A stretch of DNA of 54,549 bases from Shewanella sp. NIFS-20-20 (GTDB taxonomy: Bacteria > Pseudomonadota > Gammaproteobacteria > Enterobacterales > Shewanellaceae), in NCBI RefSeq assembly GCF_019209865.1, contig NZ_JAHUTT010000022.1, forward strand, positions 1-54,549, read 5' to 3'. The notes beneath the pieces were generated by a model. It searched no databases and was not told the DNA's origin. It was given only the letters and a program-made list of their open reading frames with translations. A program made the translations under genes and the position numbers. Of the stretch, positions 28,642 to 35,883 are shown piece by piece. Within the stretch, counting starts at the first letter, position 1. Every line of letters begins with the position of its first letter.

Positions 28642-29031
28642 ATGTATCAAGGTCGTTGTTTGTGTGGACGCGTAAGTTTTAGTATTAGCGGTCAGTTAGG
28701 CGCGGCAGATATGTGTCATTGCCGTCAGTGTCGTCAATGGACCGGCCATGTGTTGGCCAGCACCGAGGTGGCTCGCACCGCATTAACCATCACAGGGATA
28801 GAAAACCTCACCTGGTTTCACTCGTCGGCAAAAGTGCGTCGCGGATTTTGCAGTCATTGCGGCTCCAGCTTATTTTTTGATCCGCTAGATACTCAAAAGC
28901 ATCAATGGATAGGCGTTGCCTTAGGCGCCTTCGATGATAAGACGGATGTCAGCATAGCCCAGCATATTTTTGTGGCTGAAAAGGGCGATTATTACCCCAT
29001 TTGTGATGGGGCGCCGCAGCATGATCATTAA
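28642..29031 (+). CDS. GFA-family zinc protein
   Basis: 129 residues. Zinc-binding cysteines appear as CLCGRVSF, CHCRQCRQWTG and FCSHCGSSLFFD, the set of the GFA (glutathione-dependent formaldehyde-activating enzyme, formerly DUF636) fold. Most members have no proven glutathione or formaldehyde role; the substrate here is unknown. Behind GTGAGGCAAT. It lies 160 bases after the Sel1 gene on the same strand. Confidence 0.9.
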   Translation: MYQGRCLCGRVSFSISGQLGAADMCHCRQCRQWTGHVLASTEVARTALTITGIENLTWFHSSAKVRRGFCSHCGSSLFFDPLDTQKHQWIGVALGAFDDKTDVSIAQHIFVAEKGDYYPICDGAPQHDH

Positions 29032-29192
29032 GTGAGCATCCGCCAAGTCAGCGTGTGATGCTGGTAGCGAGCCCTCGAGGCTCAGGATCTGCTTGTTTAT
29101 GTGTTGTTAGCCGCAGTGGCGGTAATCTCTGTTTCTGGATTCGGCTAAAGTGATATATGATGCGCGCCCCGAATTTGGCTTGAGCACAAGCT

Positions 29193-29960
29193 GTGACTAT
29201 CTCCACTAATGCGCTATACACTGATTTATCTCATTACTATGACTTAATGTGCCGTGATATTGATTATCATGCCCAAAGTCAAAGTGTCGCTCGTTTGCAT
29301 CAACTCTTTGGCAATCAAGGTAAACAGCATCTGGATCTCGCCTGTGGTACGGGTCCCCATGTGCGTCATTTTATTGATTTTGGTTACCAATCGAGCGGCT
29401 TAGATCTAAACCAGCCCATGCTTGATTTGGCCAATATTCGCTGCCCAGAAGCTGAATTTAGCCGCCAAGATATGACGAACTTTACGGTCGAACAGCGGTT
29501 AGATCTTATCACCTGTTTTTTATATTCCATCCACTACAGTGGTCATCGCCAAGGGTTACTAGCGTGCATCAAGCAAGTGCATGCCGCGCTCAATTGCGGA
29601 GGCATGTTTTGTTTTAATTCAGTGGATAAAAATAAGATAAACAACGACTCATTTATTCGGCATCGGACGGAATTTGAGCAACATCAATTCGAGTTTGAAT
29701 CCAGCTGGCACTATCGCGGCGAGGGCGACACTCAGGCGTTAAATTTGCGGATTAGCCGAACACCGCTAACGACATCGCCCATGAGCCTAGCGACAGAGAT
29801 GTGGCAAGACGAACATCCTATGGCAGCCACTAACTTCAGTGAGCTAGAGCAACTCTTGCAGCCATATTTTGAGGTACATTTGTTTGAACATGATTTTGAA
29901 CGCATTATTCCTTGGGATGGCCATTCCGGCAATGCGCTGGTGGTATGTATAAAGCGTTAA
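29193..29960 (+). CDS. Class I SAM-dependent methyltransferase
   Basis: 255 residues. Motif I HLDLACGTGPHVRHF binds S-adenosylmethionine, followed by GLDLNQPMLDLA (acidic residue for the ribose) and QDMTNFTVEQRLDLITCFLYSIHYSG. The GTG start at 29193 keeps the N-terminal YTDLSHYYDLM segment that is common at the start of this family; the first ATG (29247) would cut it off. Shine-Dalgarno is weak. The methyl acceptor is unknown. Confidence 0.85.
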   Translation: MTISTNALYTDLSHYYDLMCRDIDYHAQSQSVARLHQLFGNQGKQHLDLACGTGPHVRHFIDFGYQSSGLDLNQPMLDLANIRCPEAEFSRQDMTNFTVEQRLDLITCFLYSIHYSGHRQGLLACIKQVHAALNCGGMFCFNSVDKNKINNDSFIRHRTEFEQHQFEFESSWHYRGEGDTQALNLRISRTPLTTSPMSLATEMWQDEHPMAATNFSELEQLLQPYFEVHLFEHDFERIIPWDGHSGNALVVCIKR

Positions 29961-30177
29961 TGCTGCCCGTCTAGGTGAGCCGCGCAGCCCAAGGCAATGT
30001 AATGGGTTTTAAACGCATCATTGTTTGACTGAGGTGTTGCGGCGATATCGCTAGCGGCTTATATAAAGCTTATCTGCAGCATAGGTGTCTGAATGATTCA
30101 TGCCGGTGGCCAAGGCTCGAAGCCATTGGCTAAGCCGTGTAAACTTAACGGCTATTACACCTTTGATTGGAATCGTC

Positions 30178-32157
30178 ATGAGTTCAGTGCCAGCCTATTT
30201 GACCACACTTAAGCACGTCTTTGGCTTTGATGCCTTACGCGGTGGCCAGCAAACCGTGGTCGACACCTTGCTCGCGGGGCGTAGTGCGGCGGCCATCTTC
30301 CCCACGGGATCAGGCAAATCGTTATGTTATCAGTTACCCGCATTGCATTTACCGCATTTAACCTTAGTGATCTCCCCGTTATTGGCGTTGATGAAAGATC
30401 AATTAGACTTTCTTAAGGCCAAAGGGATTGCTGCGGCGTCGATTGATTCATCCCAAAGTTATGAGCAGACGCGCGAGGTGATGCGCGCGGTTAAACAAGG
30501 CGAGATGAGAATTTTAATGATCTCTGTGGAGCGCCTTAAAAACGAACGCTTTCGACAGTTTATTGCCAGCGTACCGCTTTCATTGCTGGTGGTCGACGAA
30601 GCGCATTGTATTTCGGAGTGGGGGCATAATTTTCGTCCCGATTATTTAAAACTGCCCCTGTATTGCCAGCAGCTTAATATTGGCCAAGTGCTACTATTGA
30701 CTGCGACTGCCACCGCGCCCGTGATCAGCGATATGCAGCGTAAATTTGGCATTGCTCATAGTGATGTGGTGATCACCGGTTTTTATCGTAGCAATTTAGA
30801 TCTCAATGTGATCCCCTGCCCTGAGAGCGATAAGACGGAGCAACTGCTAGCGCTGGTACAACACGCGCCTCCACAAGCCACCATCGTCTACGTGACCTTG
30901 CAGCAAACGGCAGAAATGGTGGCGAATCGCCTACTGCAAGTAGGCGTAAACGCCAGCGCCTATCATGCGGGTATGGACAGTGATGTACGCCACGACATTC
31001 AACGCCGTTTTATGCAGGGGCACATCGATTGTATTGTGGCGACTATCGCCTTTGGCATGGGGGTCGATAAAGCCGATATTCGGGCTGTTATCCATTATGA
31101 TCTCCCCAAATCGATTGAAAACTACAGTCAAGAAATCGGCCGCGCGGGGCGGGATGGCTTAGCTTCAACTTGTAGCGTACTTGCCAATCGGCAAGGGCTG
31201 AATGTGCTCGAGAATTTTGTCTATGGCGATACCCCGGATGTCAGCGCGATTGCCGCCGTCATCGACGATATTGCTCACCAGCAACATCAGGGGCAATGGG
31301 AGGTCATGCTATTGCGGTTATCCCGTGATACCAATGTAAGGCAATTACCACTGAAAACCTTGTTGGTGTATTTGGAACTGCAAGGGGTCATCGCACCTAA
31401 GTACAGTTATTTTGCTGAATACCGCTTTAAAACTCTCAGTTCAATCGACAGTATCGTGGCGCACTTTACGGGCGAGCGCCGCGCTTTTGTGGAAGCGTTA
31501 ATAGCGGCATCACCCAAATCGCGGATTTGGCACACCTTAGACTTTGATGCTTTGTGGCAACTCACGCATTCTGAGCGTTCACGTGCGGTCGCCGCGCTTG
31601 ATTATTTTGCCGAGCAGGGCTGGATTGTACTGGAAAGCAAACAGATGACCGAAGTGTATCAAGTCTGTCAGCCTGAGCGATGCCACGGAGCCGCAGCGCA
31701 AGAATTAGCCCAGCAGTTACATCAGTTGTTTATCACGAAAGAGGCGGCCGATATCAAGCGGGTACATGCCATGCTTGATGTGTTTGCCACCAAAAGCTGT
31801 TTAAGTCATCGCTTAGCCGAATATTTTGCCGATGATAAGGCGCCAATGCATTGCGGCCATTGCTCCGTGTGTCGCGGGGATATCGCCCAATTACCTGAGC
31901 TAAGCACACTGCCCGCTATTGATAACCATGAGTTCAACGCCTTATGTCAGCCCTTTTTGGCGGCCGGGGCAGGCCAAAACAGTTCGGTGTCTGGCGACGC
32001 GTTGGCGCGATTCTTGTGCGGAATATCGACGCCATTGACCAGTACACTCAAGGCCACGAAAATGGCAGGGTTTGGACGTTACAGCGCCTATCCTTTTGCC
32101 GAGATCAGACGCTTGACACAAACATTAGCCGCTGAGGCCCCCGCAGAGACACATTGA
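30178..32157 (+). CDS. RecQ-family ATP-dependent DNA helicase
   Basis: 659 residues from the ATG at 30178; the extra 26 residues from an upstream ATG at 30100 are not helicase-like. Superfamily 2 motifs: FPTGSGKSLCYQLPA (motif I), VVDEAHCISEWGHNFRPDY (motif II with the aromatic-rich loop typical of RecQ), LTATATAPV (III), and QEIGRAGRDG (VI). A cysteine cluster KSCLSHRLAEYF ... CGHCSVC near the C-terminus fits the RecQ zinc site. No HRDC domain is evident, and the C-terminal part differs from classical RecQ, so it is probably a second RecQ-like helicase and not the main recQ gene. Confidence 0.88.
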   Translation: MSSVPAYLTTLKHVFGFDALRGGQQTVVDTLLAGRSAAAIFPTGSGKSLCYQLPALHLPHLTLVISPLLALMKDQLDFLKAKGIAAASIDSSQSYEQTREVMRAVKQGEMRILMISVERLKNERFRQFIASVPLSLLVVDEAHCISEWGHNFRPDYLKLPLYCQQLNIGQVLLLTATATAPVISDMQRKFGIAHSDVVITGFYRSNLDLNVIPCPESDKTEQLLALVQHAPPQATIVYVTLQQTAEMVANRLLQVGVNASAYHAGMDSDVRHDIQRRFMQGHIDCIVATIAFGMGVDKADIRAVIHYDLPKSIENYSQEIGRAGRDGLASTCSVLANRQGLNVLENFVYGDTPDVSAIAAVIDDIAHQQHQGQWEVMLLRLSRDTNVRQLPLKTLLVYLELQGVIAPKYSYFAEYRFKTLSSIDSIVAHFTGERRAFVEALIAASPKSRIWHTLDFDALWQLTHSERSRAVAALDYFAEQGWIVLESKQMTEVYQVCQPERCHGAAAQELAQQLHQLFITKEAADIKRVHAMLDVFATKSCLSHRLAEYFADDKAPMHCGHCSVCRGDIAQLPELSTLPAIDNHEFNALCQPFLAAGAGQNSSVSGDALARFLCGISTPLTSTLKATKMAGFGRYSAYPFAEIRRLTQTLAAEAPAETH

Positions 32158-32188
32158 GGGCGCCGGCATCATAGTTTTCAAGGGGCCA

Positions 32189-33277
32189 TTAGTTAGCGAT
32201 GATGTTAGCCGGATTACGTGTAGCCTTAGCCGGCTGGCGCACCAAGCGCCGATAAAAGGTGAGGGCACTCATTAACAGCATCGCCATGGCCAGCAGCGCC
32301 ACCGTGGTGATCAGCGCCACATAGCTGGTGGGCATATTGATGCCATCATGTAAGGGGCGTACGAAGCTCGCTATTTGTGCCGACAAAGGCTTGTCTTCGT
32401 GCCTTTGCGCCGACAACATCGCGCCAGTATCAAAATTGAAGTTGATCCTATCGGCTTGGCGAAGCCACACATCGGCATCTTGATCAAACTTAACGTTATA
32501 GAGCATAGGGCTGGGCTTATCGGCTCCATTCGCCGGTCCCTGTTTGCTGACCGACACTAGCGTGGCTTGTGGCCACAGAGCTTGGGCCGTGGTTAATTGA
32601 CTATGCCAATCACGCGCTTGACTCAGCGGGTAGCTAGTGTTTGGCGTGGGTGTGGTTAAATAGCCAGTCCATAGGCTTTTATAGGTAATTAAAAAGCCCG
32701 TGAGACATAACACACATAACGGCAGGGCAATAAAGATCCCCATTTGGGTGTGGCTTTTTACTAAGCTGCTTGAGCGTGTGTTGGTCGGTAGTGTCTGACG
32801 TAAACGGAAGCCTTTACGCACTCGCCACCACAAATACAGCCCCACCAAGCTAATGGCGCCCGCCAAGAGTGATGCCCACGCGTTAAGGTACTTGCCAACA
32901 TCGGCCAATAAGAAATTGCGATGTAGCCAAAACAGCGTGCTGTATAGCGGACGCTGACTGAACTCACTAATAGACAACGGAGTTAATTGGTTGTCCAGGG
33001 TGATAGTTTTTCCACGCATAGAGGCCTGCACGAACGGTGAATATTCGGTAGGAAAACGCACGGTGGTCATCTCGGGATAACGGGCAAATAACTCGGTTAA
33101 TGCCACGGCTTTTTCGGCGGTCGTTAAGGGCACAAATTGCTGGCCCTGATGATCGAGCCGCTTAATCATATCCATTATGCCTAAGTAAACCCCAGTCGTT
33201 AATGCCACGAGCAGGGTGAGAGTGACCACAAAGCCAAGCCAGTTATGAAACCACTTGAGTGCCGATACCATTTTCAT
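32189..33277 (-). CDS. PepSY-associated transmembrane protein
   Basis: 362 residues; four hydrophobic helices (near residues 10-35, 140-155, 180-200 and 325-345) with a large periplasmic loop after the first, the layout of the PepSY_TM family. Opening KWFHNWLGFVVTLTLLVALTTGVYLG is characteristic. Such proteins occur with siderophore receptors and iron-reduction systems, and the Fur-like box upstream (33349-33363) supports iron control. Preceded by AAGGATTA. Convergent with the RecQ-like gene, 31 bases apart. Confidence 0.85.
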   Translation of the reverse strand: MKMVSALKWFHNWLGFVVTLTLLVALTTGVYLGIMDMIKRLDHQGQQFVPLTTAEKAVALTELFARYPEMTTVRFPTEYSPFVQASMRGKTITLDNQLTPLSISEFSQRPLYSTLFWLHRNFLLADVGKYLNAWASLLAGAISLVGLYLWWRVRKGFRLRQTLPTNTRSSSLVKSHTQMGIFIALPLCVLCLTGFLITYKSLWTGYLTTPTPNTSYPLSQARDWHSQLTTAQALWPQATLVSVSKQGPANGADKPSPMLYNVKFDQDADVWLRQADRINFNFDTGAMLSAQRHEDKPLSAQIASFVRPLHDGINMPTSYVALITTVALLAMAMLLMSALTFYRRLVRQPAKATRNPANIIAN

Positions 33278-33348
33278 ATTTTGCTCTTAATCCTTGTCAA
33301 CATATCCAAGCGCTAGCATCAACTATTGCTCAGTAGAAATTGGGCGAA

Positions 33349-33363
33349 TGATAATTAATCTCA
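33349..33363 (-). promoter_or_regulatory. Fur-like box
   Basis: TGATAAT-T-AATCTCA matches the 7-1-7 Fur pattern TGATAAT-N-ATTATCA at 12 of 14 positions. It stands 72 bases upstream of the PepSY gene start and inside an AT-rich promoter-like region that also faces the divergent amidotransferase gene at 33568. fur itself is encoded at 14152-14583. Confidence 0.6.
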
Positions 33364-33567
33364 TTAACATTAACAATAAAAGAAATGTAAAGATGGGGAC
33401 GCTGTGAGCTAGGTCACGGATGGATTTATCCGTATCCGTCACATGGAGTTATCTCAGCTAGATAGTGGGCTACGCACGGGGCAAGAGATTATTGCAGCCA
33501 TCGGCTTTATTTCTAAGCCAATCCACTCTTTAATAAACAAATGACATGGATGCATGGGGAGAGCAAG

Positions 33568-34440
33568 ATGTGCCGATTTTTAACCTATTCAGGGCCTGCG
33601 ACTGTGATGTCGCCACTGATATTTCAAGCGGCTAACTCGCTGGTGAGTCAAAGTAAATATGCGCAAAAGCGTTCGGTGCCGACCAATGCTGATGGTTTTG
33701 GGTTAGGTTGGTATCCGCAGCACGAGGATCCTATGCCAGCCACGTTTGTGAATGTCGATCCGGCGTGGAGTAACCGTAACCTCGCGATGATTGCCAGTAA
33801 GGTGCAAACTTCGCAATATTTTGCCCATGTTCGTGATGCATCGCTCGGCATGCCCGTCAGTCAAGCCAATTGCCATCCGTTTCAACATATGCACTATTTA
33901 TGGATGCATAATGGTTGTTTAGAGCAGTTCGATTGTTTTCGGCGCACCTTATTAACCGGCTTGTCAGATAGGGCGTTTAACTTGATCAAGGGCAACACCG
34001 ACTCGGAATATGCCTTTGCCTTATTTATGGATAAACTCGAATTTAACCCTGCCGCCACGCTCGCCGATCTTGAAGCGGCAATGTTTGCGACCATAGACAC
34101 CATTATGCAAGTGCGTAAGCAGTGCGGAGCCGAGAGTAATGCGTTGCTTAATTTTGCGCTGACCGATGGCAAGCATACGCTGGTCACGCGGTTTGCTACC
34201 TCGGCCAGTGGTCAACCGGCGTCATTATTTTATGGCGAAGGGCAATTAGTGGCACAACCCAACGGCATTAGCCTGCAAGAGACTGACGATGCCAACCTGC
34301 GCTGCGTGATCGTCAGCTCCGAACCGCTGACACCTGACAGCCAGCAATGGCATAAGATCGCACGTAATCATGTCATCACGGTTGGCCCCAACCACACCGT
34401 TAAGCTAAAACCGATGCCATTAGCCTATCAAACAGAATAA
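33568..34440 (+). CDS. Class II glutamine amidotransferase (YafJ-like)
   Basis: 290 residues. Opens MCRFLTYSGP, so Cys2 becomes the N-terminal nucleophile after Met removal, which fixes the start at 33568; GGGGAGAG lies just before. NADGFGLGW, HVRDAS, NCHPF and HNGCLEQF are the family blocks of Ntn-type glutaminases of the YafJ/EgtC branch. It hydrolyses glutamine or a gamma-glutamyl compound; the substrate is unknown. It is the last ordinary chromosomal gene before the CRISPR-Cas locus. Confidence 0.9.
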   Translation: MCRFLTYSGPATVMSPLIFQAANSLVSQSKYAQKRSVPTNADGFGLGWYPQHEDPMPATFVNVDPAWSNRNLAMIASKVQTSQYFAHVRDASLGMPVSQANCHPFQHMHYLWMHNGCLEQFDCFRRTLLTGLSDRAFNLIKGNTDSEYAFALFMDKLEFNPAATLADLEAAMFATIDTIMQVRKQCGAESNALLNFALTDGKHTLVTRFATSASGQPASLFYGEGQLVAQPNGISLQETDDANLRCVIVSSEPLTPDSQQWHKIARNHVITVGPNHTVKLKPMPLAYQTE

Positions 34441-34844
34441 GCTTAGCTTGCGATAAGCACTCACCGCGAACATTTAAAGAGTGAGCATGGCCGCGAAGTA
34501 CTTACGCCTCGACATTTATCCTTATCCTTATGCTTACCGGTGAGTGACTAAGTATCGAGATGGTGATGCGGATAATTGTTAATATCAAGTAGTACAGTCA
34601 GACTAATACGGTGCAAAAATATTATTAAGCTTCTGTTTTAAAATGATAAATATTACCAAAACGGCCTAATTGTGATCCGCGGCACACAACTCGATGGTTG
34701 GTTTGTTTCTATCAGTATTAATGATTGAAACAGAATGTTTTTTGAGCTAGCTTGTGTTGTCTTAATTTAAAAAAAACACATAGCTTGATAGCTAAGTGTT
34801 TATTGCAGGTTTTCTGCTGGCGTTATTCGCTCTAAGGACGGGGC
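34441..34844 (+). promoter_or_regulatory. AT-rich gap between chromosome backbone and CRISPR-Cas locus
   Basis: 404 bases with no convincing gene. The part from about 34560 is notably AT-rich. Around 34746-34796 the words GCTAGCTTGTGTT and AACACATAGCTTGATAGC form an imperfect inverted repeat just before the WYL gene, a possible operator or leader hairpin. The stretch probably holds the promoter of the WYL gene and may be the left junction of an acquired locus. No target duplication or tRNA was found. Confidence 0.4.
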
Positions 34845-35690
34845 ATGAATAGATCACATATTGCAACGGCAGCGTATCGTCGATTTGCATTTCTTGAGAT
34901 GCTAGCTTACTGGCAAAAAGTGGTTCGCAATAAAGATTTACAAGAACAATTTGCGATCACCCGCCAACAAGCTTATCAAGACTTTCAAGATTATCAGCGC
35001 CAATTTCCCAATCAATTGGTTAAACTTTCTCAGGGCTATAAATTTGCTCCCGAAGCAACGCCATATTTATATCATGTTAATTTAGATACTTATCTTAATT
35101 GGTTACTCACAAAAGATTTTTCGATTAACACTGAGTCTCCGTCTCAATCAGGCACTTATGCATTAAATTTGCCTACAAGGCAGGTCTCTGCCCAAGTTAT
35201 CGCAGCATTTACTCATGCCATCACCCATAAACAACGAGTCGAAGTGGGTTATGTTTCCTTATCACATCCTGAATGGGATGGCCGCATTTTTCACCCCCAT
35301 ACCTATGTGAAAACAGGGTTACGCTGGCATGTAAGGGGCTACTGCGAAAAATCGCAAGCCTACCGAGATCTCGTCTTGAGCCGATGCCGCGGCGAAGTGG
35401 AAGTGCTCGATAGGTCAGATCATGGCATCGAGGCTGATAGCGCGTGGCAGACCATGATTGAATTGGTTATTCGCCCAGATCCCCGCCTCAGTCCCGAGCA
35501 ACAAGCGGTGCTTTCCCATGACTACCAAATGCAGCAAGGCCAATGGGTGATCCCCGTGCGAGCCGCCATGGCTAACTATCTTCTGCAAGACTTGCAAATC
35601 AATACCAAGGTGCTCGATGGCACGCCAGAAGCCCAGCAATTGGTGTTGGTTAACCGAGCTGACATCAAACCCTGGCTTTTTAATGGATAA
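34845..35690 (+). CDS. WYL-domain transcriptional regulator
   Basis: 281 residues. N-terminal winged-helix-like part (FAFLEMLAYWQKVVRNKDLQEQFAITRQQAYQDFQDYQ), then a WYL domain (VEVGYVSLSHPEWDGRIFHPHTYVKTGLRWHVRGYCEKSQAYRDLVLSRC), then the C-terminal WCX-like part. WYL proteins are ligand-sensing regulators that frequently accompany defence loci; Sll7009 of Synechocystis, a WYL protein, represses a type I-D CRISPR system. Here the gene reads directly toward cas3 with 193 bases between. I infer that it controls this operon through the palindrome and direct repeats in that gap. Confidence 0.88.
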   Translation: MNRSHIATAAYRRFAFLEMLAYWQKVVRNKDLQEQFAITRQQAYQDFQDYQRQFPNQLVKLSQGYKFAPEATPYLYHVNLDTYLNWLLTKDFSINTESPSQSGTYALNLPTRQVSAQVIAAFTHAITHKQRVEVGYVSLSHPEWDGRIFHPHTYVKTGLRWHVRGYCEKSQAYRDLVLSRCRGEVEVLDRSDHGIEADSAWQTMIELVIRPDPRLSPEQQAVLSHDYQMQQGQWVIPVRAAMANYLLQDLQINTKVLDGTPEAQQLVLVNRADIKPWLFNG

Positions 35691-35721
35691 GGCCGCTGAG
35701 CTCCCTCAATCCAAGCGCCAC

Positions 35722-35738
35722 GGTAAAGTCACTTTACC
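35722..35738. promoter_or_regulatory. 17-bp perfect palindrome upstream of cas3
   Basis: GGTAAAGT-C-ACTTTACC. A dyad of 8-bp arms around one base, 80 bases upstream of the predicted cas3 -35. It is a candidate operator for a dimeric regulator such as the WYL protein encoded just before; as RNA the 1-base loop would be strained, so a DNA-binding role is more likely. Confidence 0.55.
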
Positions 35739-35787
35739 TGAGGATTTGCACAGGGTTGTCAGACCAATCACAGCCAGTACAGTGGCA

Positions 35788-35815
35788 GCAGCACTCACAT
35801 ATACACGCGAAAGAG
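35788..35815 (+). repeat. 28-bp direct repeat, copy 1, upstream of the cas3 promoter
   Basis: Starts GCAGCACTCACA and ends CGCGAAAGAG. Identical over all 28 bases to copy 2 (35849-35876). The copies are 33 bases apart, a period of 61 bases, and the predicted cas3 promoter lies exactly between them. It does not resemble the CRISPR repeat of the array. Confidence 0.95.
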
Positions 35816-35818
35816 GGT

Positions 35819-35848
35819 TTGACTAATCCAAGTGTAAAACGTTAAAAT
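35819..35848 (+). promoter_or_regulatory. Predicted promoter of the cas operon
   Basis: TTGACT (35819-35824), 18-bp spacer, TAAAAT (35843-35848). Good match to a sigma-70 promoter; transcription would begin about 7 bases later, within copy 2 of the direct repeat. Confidence 0.65.
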
Positions 35849-35876
35849 GCAGCACTCACATATACACGCGAAAGAG
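35849..35876 (+). repeat. 28-bp direct repeat, copy 2, in the cas3 leader
   Basis: Exact copy of 35788-35815. It covers the predicted transcription start and ends with GAAAGAG, which serves as the cas3 ribosome binding site region (start ATG at 35884). A protein bound to both copies would cover or loop out the promoter. Confidence 0.95.
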
Positions 35877-35883
35877 ACTGAAT

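Noticed and set aside
34441..34844. Attachment site or tRNA fragment marking the left edge of a CRISPR-Cas island
   Set aside because: No tRNA-like fold and no direct repeat shared with the right side of the window were seen; the right edge is outside the window.
35788..35876. Calling the two direct repeats a second CRISPR array
   Set aside because: Only two copies, no palindromic stem, no similarity to the I-E repeat, and a good promoter fills the 'spacer'. An operator pair is the better reading, although the mini-array idea is kept as an alternative in the findings.
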